DNA from: Metabacillus litoralis | GTDB taxonomy: Bacteria > Bacillota > Bacilli > Bacillales > Bacillaceae | Length of the DNA stretch: 60,582 nucleotides | Direction of reading: 5' to 3' | NCBI RefSeq assembly: GCF_020524045.1 | Contig: NZ_JAIVKL010000022.1 | Coordinates: forward strand, 1-60,582 | Shown here: piece by piece, positions 1 to 9,114 of the stretch | Layout of the letters: the number at the start of each line of letters is the position of its first letter | Numbering within the stretch: position 1 is the first letter of the stretch | Position numbers and translations under genes: made by a program | The notes under the pieces: model-generated | The model's database searches: none | Seen by the model: only the letters and a program-made list of their open reading frames with translations | What the model was told of the DNA's origin: nothing

Positions 1-119
1 CATGTATACCACACCACCTATAATTAATACATTAATTATATAACAAGAAAAAGGTATTCAATGAGAAATTCATCGAATACCTTCACAAAATTATAATTGG
101 AGACTTTTTCAGTGGCCTC

Positions 120-170
120 TCCTCTGCACCCGCAGGAGTCGAGTGTCTTCCGCTCCATTCCACTAAGTTC
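120..170. repeat. Remnant of a GC-rich dispersed Bacillus repeat
   Basis: A short GC-rich block containing CCGCAGGAGTC and TTCCGCTCC lies in an otherwise AT-rich gap. It resembles part of the core of the 202-bp elements at 8860 and 58135 (CTCCCGCAGGAGTC). No terminal repeats or target duplication were found, so it is probably a decayed fragment. The rest of 1-350 holds only the hairpin at 222-271. Confidence 0.35.
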
Positions 171-221
171 TTTAAAATAGTTTCCAAAATCTAAAAATCT
201 ATTAAAGACAGATAATAAAAT

Positions 222-271
222 CCAGAGTTATAAGGCGAATGATTAATTGAAATATCGCCTTATAATTCTGG
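222..271 (-). terminator. Terminator of the FNT channel gene
   Basis: Arms 222-238 and 255-271 form a 17-bp stem with a single G-T wobble. Read on the minus strand it is followed by ATTTTATT, and it lies about 80 bp past the stop codon of the minus-strand channel gene. Confidence 0.65.
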
Positions 272-350
272 TTTATCATGAGTTTAAATACTTATTTCCA
301 GCCTCTTTTATTGATTAAGTAATTCAACATTTGGGCTAGAAAAGTAAGCT

Positions 351-1208
351 TTATTTAATATCATTTTCAATATCATCTTTATAAGCAAAAGAGAACAACA
401 ATGAAACCATAATAGCTCCACCAATAATATTACCAATACTAGCAGGAATCAGGTTATATAATAGAAATTGATACCAGCTATAGGTGTCATTGGTGAATAT
501 CCCAATACTAAAGTACCCCATGTTTGCTGCACTATGTTGAAAATTTCCTGCAACGAATAAAGTGACAGGGAGTAATGTACCGATAATTTTACCTGTGATA
601 TCACGGGCAGCGGTTGTAAGAAATGCAGCCATACCTATGAGCCAGTTGGCAAGAATACCTGAAATAACTATCTGGAAAAATCCCCATGTTCCGTCTGCTA
701 AAAAAGACATTTTATTTTGGTTGATATAGGTGTTTAATTCCTGGTAAAACTCCGGGGAAAGTGATTTCGATAGTATAATAAGAGTTCCAACGAATAAAGC
801 TCCTAAGATATTTCCACAGTAAGTGGCTAACCAAAATTTTAGAATTTTCGTGCTCATAATGGAGGGCTTTTGAAATACATAGCTTGGTAGTAAAACGTTG
901 ACCTCAGTAAAGAGAATTGCTCCTGATAGAAAAACCATGGCATATCCTGTTGCAAACCCCAAACCTGCCATCAAATGAGAAAGACCCTTTATATCAATCC
1001 CCATGGAAAGTAAGACTGAAAAAGCAGCACCAAAGGCCATGAATGCCCCAGCCTGTAGAGATAAAATAAATTGTGAATTCGTTTTACGATTAAGATGGTC
1101 CCGACCCTTTTGACTAAAATTATGTACAATTTGAGCTGGGATAAAATATTGTCGAGATGGTTCATGGATTGCTTCATTTTCTAGTTTTTTTGATTTATTT
1201 TCATTCAT
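351..1208 (-). CDS. Formate/nitrite transporter (FNT) family channel
   Basis: This 285-residue multi-pass membrane protein has about six hydrophobic segments. The typical FNT features are a cytoplasmic N-terminus followed by QAGAFMAFGAAFS and later GNILGALF and NWLIGMA. Members of the family move formate, nitrite, hydrosulfide or small weak acids across the cytoplasmic membrane; the substrate cannot be told here, because no formate lyase, nitrite reductase or sulfur gene adjoins it. The ATG at 1208 is preceded by AGGGAG at good spacing. It is monocistronic with its own terminator at 222-271. NirC, FocA and YrhG-like subtypes cannot be separated by eye. Confidence 0.85.
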   Translation of the reverse strand: MNENKSKKLENEAIHEPSRQYFIPAQIVHNFSQKGRDHLNRKTNSQFILSLQAGAFMAFGAAFSVLLSMGIDIKGLSHLMAGLGFATGYAMVFLSGAILFTEVNVLLPSYVFQKPSIMSTKILKFWLATYCGNILGALFVGTLIILSKSLSPEFYQELNTYINQNKMSFLADGTWGFFQIVISGILANWLIGMAAFLTTAARDITGKIIGTLLPVTLFVAGNFQHSAANMGYFSIGIFTNDTYSWYQFLLYNLIPASIGNIIGGAIMVSLLFSFAYKDDIENDIK

Positions 1209-1384
1209 AGTATGACTCCCTTTGTTAGTCTTTTAATCTTCTATACCCTATAGTGCGTTTGTCTTAACTTGATTACTTTATTTGAAATGAAGATAAGACA
1301 TATAAGACATATAAGACTGTTGAGAGCTCAGATGGGTCGTATTGAAGTACTTAAATATCTATTCATTCAATTATACTAGAATAT

Positions 1385-1428
1385 AAAAACGTCTAAAGCT
1401 CTTGATAGTTAGGACTTTAGACGTTTTT
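1385..1428. terminator. Hairpin with perfect 14-bp stem (terminator-like)
   Basis: AAAAACGTCTAAAG at 1385-1398 pairs exactly with 1415-1428, leaving a 16-nt loop and T/A tracts at both ends, so it can act in both directions. It sits alone in the 1209-1724 gap. No gene could be supported there, so the transcript it ends is unclear; it may insulate the channel gene from the downstream pair. Confidence 0.6.
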
Positions 1429-1724
1429 ATGATATTAGGAATTAACGATTTTTTGTACACCGAGAGTACTTTTGGATAATTCTAAAAATGTGGTAAATAC
1501 TAGTGAAAGTGGTTCAATTGTAGAAAGTAATTTCCCTGATTTTATGGGATTGGCCATAACTTAAACAATATGGTATGGTCATCCAGTTAATTGGTTTGGG
1601 GAATGTTTGGTTGGTTTCAATTGCAACCAGAACCACTTACAATTTATGTATGAATATGCTGATTTTTGAAGCGTCACGCGTACAGACCTTCCACTGATTA
1701 CGCATACGCTGAAGTAGTAGGGGC

Positions 1725-2246
1725 ATGATAAAAACATATAAAAATATACGATGGAAAGGACATTTTAAAGTGGTAGTCGTGATATTTCTCTTTTTAGCAT
1801 GGTTCTGTATTATGGTTCAAGTGAGTCTCTCAAAGAAGCTACCATTGTCTGTTAACTTCCTTTTGTTTATGGCCATTGATGCTATCTTAACAAACAAACT
1901 GACGATTTCCGCGTTCAACCTTAATCTATTCAAAATTAACACAAATAGTATTCCCCACTTCCTGTCTATGATTCTACACAACGATTTCACTGTTACTTTT
2001 GTTTTGCTTACCTTTGCTAACGTCTTTCTAACGACCTCTAAATCCAGTATCCGCTGGGGAATATCAATCTATACGTTTTTGTTCCAAATGTTCATCGGAG
2101 TGATGCTTCGATGGAATCACGTACTTACTGATAAGGGTTGGAATTTCTTTATGGAGTCAATGATGATCGTGATTGTTATGACTTATACAATTCTTTTAGG
2201 AAGACTTTTTCAACGAATGGCATCTAAGGAAGGATGGATTCGCTGA
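1725..2246 (+). CDS. Hypothetical multi-pass membrane protein
   Basis: A 173-residue protein with four or five hydrophobic helices and short basic loops. I do not recognise a named family. Its stop codon overlaps the next start (TGATG at 2244-2248), so it is translationally coupled to a CBO0543-like membrane protein. Two coupled small integral membrane proteins of this type are common in spore-formers, usually without a known function. The ribosome binding site (AGGGG just before the ATG) is tightly spaced, so a slightly later start is possible. Confidence 0.6.
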   Translation: MIKTYKNIRWKGHFKVVVVIFLFLAWFCIMVQVSLSKKLPLSVNFLLFMAIDAILTNKLTISAFNLNLFKINTNSIPHFLSMILHNDFTVTFVLLTFANVFLTTSKSSIRWGISIYTFLFQMFIGVMLRWNHVLTDKGWNFFMESMMIVIVMTYTILLGRLFQRMASKEGWIR

Positions 2247-2779
2247 TGGAAAACATCGTTTATGATAATCAATTCAATGGGAATGAGTGGTTCGTTATCG
2301 CTGTAGGTGTCATTGGTTTTGCATCGATTTGTTTATTTCCAAAGCGATATTCTCCTTTACAAACAACTTTTAACATACTCATAGGCATTGCATTCGGTCT
2401 AGTTTTTGATCATACGTTAAAGATACCTCCACTTGAACTTTACGATTTGGGAGATCAATCAAAATATCAATTGATGGATATTTTTTCTTATATGATGTAT
2501 GCGCCCTTTGGTTATTGGTTTATTTATGGGTATGAACAGATGCGGATGTTCAGAATAAAGATGATTGGCTATATTCTTATTTGGGCTATAATAGCTGTTG
2601 GGTTAGAATGGCTGGGTGCACAGATAGGTGTATACCATTACAAACACGGTTACAAATTGATTTATTCTTTCCCCATTTATCTTTTCTTGATGAGTCTACA
2701 TTTATTTTTGTATCGTATGGCTTTTGCACAAGATAGAAGGCAGTATAATAGCAGCTGTCCAGTTTGTAACAAAAAATGA
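2246..2779 (+). CDS. CBO0543-family membrane protein
   Basis: A 177-residue membrane protein with five hydrophobic segments. It carries the conserved pattern I associate with CBO0543-family proteins: YDLGDQSKYQLMDIFSYM, then a YAPFGY segment, GLEW, and near the C-terminus KLIYSFPIYLFLM. It ends in a small CPVC motif. The ATG at 2246 overlaps the upstream stop codon and has AAGGAAGG 12 bp before it. An in-frame ATG at 2234 sits directly on that SD and is less likely. Family members are found widely in Bacillaceae and clostridia, with no established role. Confidence 0.65.
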   Translation: MENIVYDNQFNGNEWFVIAVGVIGFASICLFPKRYSPLQTTFNILIGIAFGLVFDHTLKIPPLELYDLGDQSKYQLMDIFSYMMYAPFGYWFIYGYEQMRMFRIKMIGYILIWAIIAVGLEWLGAQIGVYHYKHGYKLIYSFPIYLFLMSLHLFLYRMAFAQDRRQYNSSCPVCNKK

Positions 2780-3045
2780 TTTTTCTAAGACTGTATACCA
2801 TTATTATTTGATCTAAATGTAAATGATCACCAGAAAACTTCTGTTTTTCTTCAGAATGTTCTTCAACCGGGTTTTGCCAATGTCTAATATCTTTAAGAAT
2901 AACGCTGATCAATTGACATGAATGAATGAGGTTTCTGTAAATAAACCCCAATACTACTGGCGATTTAGTTAAAGTTACATAATGTCTTTACATTTTTCTA
3001 TTGTAAGTCAGTGATAATCTACTCATACAAACTTCCTTTCATTTA

Positions 3046-3222
3046 TTTTTAATGGCTGTTTTCGCAAGCTTTGTTGCTTTTCAATACCCGAAGCAATCAG
3101 CACTGTATTAAGTCTAGTGGCATCTTTTCTTCATAAAATAGTACCCTTATAGTGAAAAAACACTGTTCTTACTCCAAATTTTTTTTCATAGTAACAATCG
3201 TTCAGAAAAGAGCCTTTTTAAT
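3046..3222. mobile_element. MITE-like element, family 2 (copy 1)
   Basis: The element proper is 3054-3214 (161 bp). It starts GGCTGTTTTCGCAAGC, and its other end, read inverted, starts GGCTCTTTTCTGAAC; the terminal inverted repeats continue with a shared TTGTT block. It is flanked by a perfect 8-bp direct repeat TTTTTAAT (3046-3053 and 3215-3222), the mark of a recent transposition. A second copy lies at 38300-38464. It has no coding capacity. The rest of the 2780-3280 gap holds nothing else I can support. Confidence 0.8.
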
Positions 3223-3280
3223 TTTTGAAACTTTTTCTAAGGATATCTACCACTAACAGTTGAAGGGAGTTGAAGAAAAG

Positions 3281-3820
3281 ATGGAGTTAAAAAATGATAA
3301 GCTCGTTAAAAAAGCAATAAAGGGTAATAAAAAAGCCTTTGAACAGCTGATTAAGCTTCACTATGATCGAATTTATCGAACTGCATATCTTTATGTGCAA
3401 AATGAAGAGGATGCCTTGGATGTAGTTCAAGATGCGACATATCAAGCTTATATTAGTATTCGTTCGTTAAAGCAACCGGAATATTTCATGACTTGGTTTA
3501 CCAGAATCGTCATTCGTTGTGCTGGTCAAATCCTAAAGAAAAGAAAAAATGTTGTGCCACTAACAGAAGAAACGTTATCTAAGTTAACCGTAACAGATCA
3601 ATCAGATCATGATGATGCGATACATCTTTTAAATGCAATTGGAGACCTGAAAGAAAATTACCGTACCGCCATTATTTTGTTTTATTACTATGACTATTCT
3701 ATTAAAACGATTAGTGAATTGATGGAGATTCCCGAAGGAACGGTCAAAACTTATTTGAGTAGGGGAAAAGCTAGTTTAAGAAAATCGTATAAAGAAGAGG
3801 AGGACAAATGCCATGGATAA
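3281..3820 (+). CDS. ECF-type RNA polymerase sigma factor
   Basis: A 179-residue sigma-70 family protein with only regions 2 and 4. Region 2 is around residues 15-80 ([19 protein letters not shown], then [15 protein letters not shown]). Region 4 is around 115-165 and includes the helix-turn-helix [20 protein letters not shown]. It resembles the SigV/SigX-type extracytoplasmic-function sigmas of Bacillus. The ATG at 3281 has AAGGGAG 11 bp upstream; the longer TTG at 3260 overlaps that SD and was dismissed. The gene overlaps the next one by 8 bp, the classical sigma/anti-sigma layout, but that partner is broken (see 3813-5228). Confidence 0.88.
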   Translation: MELKNDKLVKKAIKGNKKAFEQLIKLHYDRIYRTAYLYVQNEEDALDVVQDATYQAYISIRSLKQPEYFMTWFTRIVIRCAGQILKKRKNVVPLTEETLSKLTVTDQSDHDDAIHLLNAIGDLKENYRTAIILFYYYDYSIKTISELMEIPEGTVKTYLSRGKASLRKSYKEEEDKCHG

Positions 3821-4067
3821 CAAGGAAATAAAAGGTGCAATTGATCAAATAACAGTGCCGAAAGAGAAGGTATTTAACGCCATTGATAAAGGCTTACAAA
3901 AGTCTGAGCAAACTAGAAATACGAAAAAGAAGGTTCTTGTTAGTTCTGTTGCTGTCGCTGCTCTTCTTGGGATAACTGTCGCTTCTGGCTTTTTTAATCC
4001 TACCATGAACAAAGTATTAGCAAAAGCTCCTTTAATTGGTGGGATCTTTCAAGAGTTTGATGATTAA
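3813..4067 (+). pseudogene. DUF4179 anti-sigma factor, N-terminal part (interrupted)
   Basis: This 84-residue piece holds the cytoplasmic anti-sigma segment, one transmembrane helix ([20 protein letters not shown], about residues 42-61), and the start of the extracellular domain ([14 protein letters not shown]). It then stops at a TAA (4065-4067). The next 387 codons continue in the same frame with the expected family sequence, so a single sense codon has apparently become TAA. A strong GGAGG precedes the ATG. If translated alone, it would be a membrane-bound sigma binder without its sensor domain. Confidence 0.75.
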
Positions 4068-4073
4068 ATAGGA

Positions 4074-5228
4074 ATGGAACTGGCGAATCAGGATGCAGTG
4101 ACAAATTTAAATCAGTCTTTAACGAAAAATGGAGTGACTGTAAAACTAACAAGCACTTACTTTGATGGAAATGTTGTTTCAATAACCGGTTTTGTAGATA
4201 AAAGCGTTGAAAAAGGAGATAACGAAAAAGGTGAAGTTAGCTTTGATGTAAACTTCGAACATCATAAAGGGGATAACGATCCGTGGCTTAATGGCAAGTC
4301 AATAGACGTTAAGAAAGTAGAGCAAGGATATAACTTTCAATGGAAAATGAATTATCCATATAAAACGTTAAAGGAGGATGAATTTACTCTTCCTATAACT
4401 ATTCATTATATAAACGGTATAAAAGGTGAATGGAAGTTTAATATTCCAATTCAACAGGAAAAAACTAGGACAACATCTATTATGAAGGAGAAAGAATATC
4501 TAGAGGATGATGTTCAAATTAGAATAAAAGAAATTGATACCGCAAAAGCGTCATCTTCACTTATTTATGAGACTGTTCAGAAATACAAGAACGATGATAT
4601 TTACATACAAAAAGCAGTTGATGATCAAGGAAAGGTATATAGGTTTGGAAATGGAACAATGATTGAGGAAATGGTACAAGAAGAAAGATATCGTAGTACT
4701 GTGAGAAGTGAGATGACTAAACTAAATAAAAACGTATCTTCACTAACTTTTTATCCAATGCTTTCTGTTGCAGATCCAAATGTGCAACAATTATTGAATG
4801 AAAAAACATTCACATTAAATAGTGAACGATTCAATTTAGGCTTACAAGTAAATGAGATAAAGAAAAAGGAAAATGAACTTGTCATAGATTATCAATTTAC
4901 AGGTCTCTCAAAGAAATTGAGTGAACATGAGCTTGATTTGTTTGAAAATAACTTACAATATGAATTGTTGTTAGTAGATAAGAGATATATAGATAAAATT
5001 AATCCTGAAAATCCAGTACCACCTAAAAATCATAGCATCAGTCTAAATAAAGTGAAAACGATCGATAAAAAGACAGCTCACTTTCAATCTACATTCAATT
5101 TAGATGGAGAAGAAAAAATCATGGACTTTAATCTTGAAAATACAATTCTACAATTCAATTTCTCGAGCTTCTTCCCAGCTAAGGAATTACAACCATTTAC
5201 TGTTGAACTTCCAGTGGATAATAAATAA
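4074..5228 (+). pseudogene. DUF4179 anti-sigma factor, extracellular part (interrupted)
   Basis: A 384-residue continuation in the same frame as 3813-4067, separated by TAA ATA GGA. It begins with the DUF4179-like region ([21 protein letters not shown]) and continues with a hydrophilic, beta-rich domain. It has no signal peptide or membrane helix of its own. AGGA lies only about two bases before the ATG, so independent translation would be weak or depend on reinitiation. If made, it would be cytoplasmic. The reading frame is otherwise intact, which suggests a recent mutation or a sequencing error. Compare the undamaged homologue at 12067-13137. Confidence 0.75.
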
Positions 5229-5304
5229 TCTCAGTAGCTCTTTTGTGAAGATACCCACACTGTGGAAGGGGAGTACATGGTATAAAGTATATAACCCTTA
5301 AAAA

Positions 5305-5338
5305 AGCCTAATCAAAAAAAAGATTAGGCTCTTTGTTT
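5305..5338 (+). terminator. Rho-independent terminator of the sigma operon
   Basis: AGCCTAATC at 5305-5313 pairs with 5322-5330 across an A-rich 8-nt loop, followed by CTTTGTTT. It lies 77 bp past the stop of the anti-sigma gene. Confidence 0.75.
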
Positions 5339-5552
5339 ATAAAGAAATGATTTTTTGAACAGAGCTTTTTAGACATCTCAAGAAGATATGTAGTAATGGA
5401 GTAATAATTAAATAGTATTTTCTAGTATTGAAACAGCTATATCCCAATCTCCGTATATGTATTAAAGTAGAATAGTAAATATAATCAATCAAGGTTGAAG
5501 TAATCTATAATCAATTTAGTTCATTACATCATAAGAAAAGGGAGTCACAGAA

Positions 5553-6569
5553 TTGGATAATTTAACTATTATTTTTATAGGTGTAGGATTTGTTTTATTA
5601 CTTTTGTCTTTAATTCTATTATTATCAAGGATCGTTAAGAAAAATTTAAAAATTTCTAAGGGTATAGTAACTCTACTGTTAACTGGGTTTATTTTTATCA
5701 TTGTTGGTATTGGGTTAATGGTACCTCATTTGCAGAATAATATACCAAGTGCAGTGTCTAAGGAAGAGCCAGTAAATACAACGATGGAAAATTCAAACGA
5801 AAAAGAAGCAGAAGTAGTTAATGATGAAATTGAGCCACAGAAGATTGCTAGAAACTTGGTCAAACAAGAGATGGCAAAACAAGTTGGATTAAAGAGCTGG
5901 GAAATTACTGAGAATAAAGTGACATCTGATCAGATTGTCAATAACATTGCTGATTATGATAAGCCAGTAGGAGATAAGAGAATCGTATGGGTTTCAGGTA
6001 ATGTAAAAGCTACATCTGAAGATGATATCACAGGAAACGTTGGCTATGAGCTTGAACTCTATCAAATGAAGGACGACGACAAATGGTATATTGGCAAGCA
6101 TATGGGAGTGTTAATCGACCTCGAAGTCACAGAGAAACCACTAGTAGAGGAAGATGAGAAATATTTTAGTAATAGTGAGGAATTGCCGTTTCCAGAGGAA
6201 TCTAGTCAACCTGAAGAAGAGAAATCCATTAATGCAGCTAACGAAGAACTTGAATTTGCAGTTACTGATTTACTAGGAGCTTGGCAATGGAATGATGGAG
6301 AAGATTTCTACATGATTTTAAGGGACGATTTCACCTATAGTTATATTGAAGAAAAAGCAGGTTTTGTATCTGAAGGAACTTATACTATAGAGAAGGTTAA
6401 CAACCAATTTAAGGTTACTGTTCAATATACCACTGGTGAAAATGATAGTGTCATGTTTATTGATTTAATTGATAACAATCATCTTGAAGGTAATGAAGAT
6501 GGATACAGTTGGAAAGCAACGAGGATGAATCCTGCAGAAGCTGAGGGATTCTTAAAGAGGATAAAGTAG
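5553..6569 (+). CDS. Membrane-anchored hypothetical protein with glutamate-rich linker
   Basis: A 338-residue protein of unknown function. Two N-terminal hydrophobic segments (about residues 5-25 and 38-58) are followed by an acidic linker, a middle domain around 95-195 (LVKQEMAKQVGLKSWEIT, later YELELYQMKDDDKWY), a second glutamate-rich linker, and a C-terminal domain around 235-335. The C-terminal segment (LLGAWQWNDGEDFYMIL, SEGTYTIE) resembles small lipocalin-like or lipoprotein beta domains, but I do not assign a family. The TTG start at 5553 is supported by AAGGGAG nine bases upstream. It forms a single-gene unit with a terminator at 6659. Confidence 0.6.
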   Translation: MDNLTIIFIGVGFVLLLLSLILLLSRIVKKNLKISKGIVTLLLTGFIFIIVGIGLMVPHLQNNIPSAVSKEEPVNTTMENSNEKEAEVVNDEIEPQKIARNLVKQEMAKQVGLKSWEITENKVTSDQIVNNIADYDKPVGDKRIVWVSGNVKATSEDDITGNVGYELELYQMKDDDKWYIGKHMGVLIDLEVTEKPLVEEDEKYFSNSEELPFPEESSQPEEEKSINAANEELEFAVTDLLGAWQWNDGEDFYMILRDDFTYSYIEEKAGFVSEGTYTIEKVNNQFKVTVQYTTGENDSVMFIDLIDNNHLEGNEDGYSWKATRMNPAEAEGFLKRIK

Positions 6570-6658
6570 CTTACTCTTTTTTATCAAATACTTTTTATGG
6601 ATAGGTGTTGAATAAGTCATTTAACGGTGAGTTGTTATTCTCCTTAATAAAACCAAAG

Positions 6659-6694
6659 AAACTCTGACCTGTACTAAGGATTCAGAGTTTTTTT
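6659..6694 (+). terminator. Rho-independent terminator
   Basis: AAACTCTGA (6659-6667) pairs with 6682-6690, with extra CCT/AGG pairing inside the loop and a run of T after the stem. It ends the hypothetical gene at 5553-6569. Confidence 0.75.
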
Positions 6695-6765
6695 AACGTG
6701 AAAAGTTGATCATTTGGTTGGAACTAAAATATTGATTTCTGTCATTCTTTTTACTGAAAATTGGG

Positions 6766-7635
6766 TTAGATCACTTGATGCGAAAGTCTATACTGATGTG
6801 GTGTTGTTCCAATTGTTTTTTTAAATATGTGGATAAAATAAGATACATTTCCAATCCCTACTTGTTCGCCGATTAGTTCAACAGAAGCATTTGTCATTTG
6901 TAGTAGGTGACATGCTTGCTTAATTCTACGAACAGTTAAGTATTCTGTTAAGTTACTGCCGGTTTCGCGCTTGAATATCCGAGAAACATAGGCCTTTGAT
7001 AAATGAAGCTCAGCTGATAGCTTCTCTAGATCAAAGGTTTCCATGTAGTGATTTTCGATCCAGCTCATGATTGTTTCTGAATATCGAAGTGGACGTAATT
7101 TAGTATGCTGATGGGAGGGTTCTAGTGCTTGAGTGTTGACACGAATGCAAGAGAGGATTTGCATAAGAAAAAGCTGACCATCCTCCTCCCAGTTATTCGT
7201 TGTAATGGATGAATCAAAGGCTTTAAACATCTCAGCAACATACTCAAAACGATCTGATAAATCAAAAGCTTGTTTTTCATCTACACCATTTTGTAATCGA
7301 TGAAATAAGGTATGGAGCCCTGGAAATGAGTGTAGATTTTTCCCTTGAGAAATTGGATCAAAATGAAGGATGCTACGTTCATATGGAGTTTGATGTGATA
7401 CTTCAACATGTACTTTATGTAATTGAAAGGGCTGGAAAAAGAAAAGCATCCCTGGTTTGATATCGTAGGTTTGTTGATTAACAATAACACGTCCTTGTCC
7501 ACGATGAACAAATAAAAATTCACAGCCTTGATGCCAGTGGTAGAATCCTCTAAAGTTGTGATCTGATATTACACGATAAATCCAATGAAATGGCTTGATA
7601 TCATCAAACAAAATTGCTTCAAATAAACGATTCAT
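6766..7635 (-). CDS. AraC-family transcriptional regulator
   Basis: A 289-residue protein. An N-terminal cupin-type sensor domain (YHWHQGCEFLFVHRGQGRV, then a PGMLFFFQPFQLH motif) is joined to a C-terminal double helix-turn-helix (about residues 190-285: LEKLSAELHLSKAYVSRIF and a second helix pair, YFIHIFKKTIGTTPHQYR). The ATG at 7635 has GGAGGGG at ideal spacing; an upstream in-frame start would begin inside the promoter gap. It is transcribed divergently from the GH88 and DUF2264 genes 111 bp away, which suggests that it controls them in response to an oligosaccharide. Confidence 0.88.
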   Translation of the reverse strand: MNRLFEAILFDDIKPFHWIYRVISDHNFRGFYHWHQGCEFLFVHRGQGRVIVNQQTYDIKPGMLFFFQPFQLHKVHVEVSHQTPYERSILHFDPISQGKNLHSFPGLHTLFHRLQNGVDEKQAFDLSDRFEYVAEMFKAFDSSITTNNWEEDGQLFLMQILSCIRVNTQALEPSHQHTKLRPLRYSETIMSWIENHYMETFDLEKLSAELHLSKAYVSRIFKRETGSNLTEYLTVRRIKQACHLLQMTNASVELIGEQVGIGNVSYFIHIFKKTIGTTPHQYRLSHQVI

Positions 7636-7746
7636 CCTACCCCTCCTAAAGAACAACAGAACAACATTATTAGTTATTATACAACAACTTTTCACATATG
7701 AGCGAAGTTATACTTATAAATAGAAACGCAAACTAGGAGGGAAATC

Positions 7747-8853
7747 ATGTATAACTTAAATCAACAAGAACTATTAAAAAAGCTTGAAGCAAAAGTTGAG
7801 CGTATGGTCGATCAAATCGGAGATAAATCACCACATGTAGCGAGAGCGGACGGAGTGTATGACGATATGCCTCATGCTTGGTGGACATCAGGATTTTGGC
7901 CAGGTATGTTGTGGGTTCTTTATGATATGACAGACAATGAAAAATTCAAGAGTGCTGCGATGGATTGGGATGAGAAATTGCAAAAGAGCATTTCTGAGCA
8001 TAAAATGGATCATGATGTTGGCTTTCAGTTCTTACTAACTGCTGTGTTAAAACATGAGATTCTGAAAAGCGAGAGTGGATTTGGCATTGGATTGGAAGCA
8101 TCAAACTATTTAGCAGGTCGTTTTAACCCTGTTGGGAAATTTATTCGTGCTTGGAACGGGGATAAAATAGGTTGGGCGATTATTGATTGTATGATGAATC
8201 TATCTTTATTATTCTGGGCAAGCCGTGTAACTGGAGATCCACGATATAAACAAATTGCGACTCTTCATGCAGATACAATATTACAGCATGGAATTCGAGA
8301 AGATGGATCAGTTTGTCATATTTTATCATTTGATCCTAATTCTGGTGAGTTTATTGAATCTATTGGTGGTCAAGGTTATGCATCTGATTCTGCGTGGAGT
8401 AGAGGAAATGCATGGGCGATTTATGGGTTTGCTAATACGTACCGTCATACAGGAGATTCTCGTTATTTACAAGCAGCCAAAAGAGTTGCACATCATTTTA
8501 TTGCTGGTCTTCCATATGATTATGTTCCATACTGGGATTTCCGGTTAAATTCAATAGAAAATGAACCAAGAGATAGTTCTGCTGCTTCGATCGCTGCTTC
8601 AGGGCTGCTAGAAATTGCAGATATGGTACCTAGTAATGAAAAGCAATTATATGCAAATGCTGCAACAAAGATATTAACCTCTTTAACTGAAAATTATGGA
8701 ACGTGGGATCAACCAGAGCATCAAGGAATCTTGGTTGGAGGTACAGGAAATAAGCCAGTTGATGAGAATATAAATGTGTCGCTCATATATGGCGATTATT
8801 ACTATGTTGAAGCGATCGCTAAGCTAAATGGTTGGAAACGACGGATTTTTTAA
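7747..8853 (+). CDS. GH88 unsaturated uronyl hydrolase
   Basis: A 368-residue alpha/alpha-barrel hydrolase. Family 88 enzymes remove the 4,5-unsaturated uronic acid left at the non-reducing end by polysaccharide lyases. The two catalytic aspartates of the family appear as Asp90 in MDHDVGFQF and Asp147 in IIDCMMN. Other marks are SAWSRGNAWAIYGFA and a late DSSAASIAASGLLEIA. It has no signal peptide, so it acts on imported disaccharides. AGGAGGG precedes the ATG. The substrate could be glucuronyl (chondroitin or gellan-type) or rhamnogalacturonyl; sequence alone does not decide. A 202-bp element inserted right after the stop codon separates it from DUF2264. Confidence 0.88.
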   Translation: MYNLNQQELLKKLEAKVERMVDQIGDKSPHVARADGVYDDMPHAWWTSGFWPGMLWVLYDMTDNEKFKSAAMDWDEKLQKSISEHKMDHDVGFQFLLTAVLKHEILKSESGFGIGLEASNYLAGRFNPVGKFIRAWNGDKIGWAIIDCMMNLSLLFWASRVTGDPRYKQIATLHADTILQHGIREDGSVCHILSFDPNSGEFIESIGGQGYASDSAWSRGNAWAIYGFANTYRHTGDSRYLQAAKRVAHHFIAGLPYDYVPYWDFRLNSIENEPRDSSAASIAASGLLEIADMVPSNEKQLYANAATKILTSLTENYGTWDQPEHQGILVGGTGNKPVDENINVSLIYGDYYYVEAIAKLNGWKRRIF

Positions 8854-9069
8854 TTTTTAGGCTATGTTAAAGCTTAATGTTGATTTTTAGCACTTTGTTG
8901 ATTGGAGTGAAAGGCATGAGACTCCTGCGGGAGAAGCGTGTCAAAGGGAGACCCCACAGGTGCTTGCGCCGAGGAGGCTCCCGGACCTAGGAAAAAAGGT
9001 ACTTTTTTCCCGGGAAAGCGAATGCCTGTAACGGAAATCAACAACAAAGTTTAACAGAGCCAATTTTTA
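8852..9069. mobile_element. MITE-like element, family 1 (copy 1, 202 bp)
   Basis: The element is 8860-9061. Its ends are imperfect inverted repeats: GGCTATGTTAAAGC at the left, and GGCTCTGTTAAACTTTG when the right end is read inverted. Perfect 8-bp direct repeats AATTTTTA flank it (8852-8859 and 9062-9069). The left duplication overlaps the GH88 stop codon. The interior has a GC-rich core (CACAGGTGCTTGCGCCGAGG) and a TTCCCGGGAA palindrome. The copy at 58135-58336 has the same length and opposite orientation. No protein is encoded. Confidence 0.85.
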
Positions 9070-9114
9070 AAAAAGAGTTTCATAGAAATCCATATAATAA
9101 CTTGGGGGGATAAG

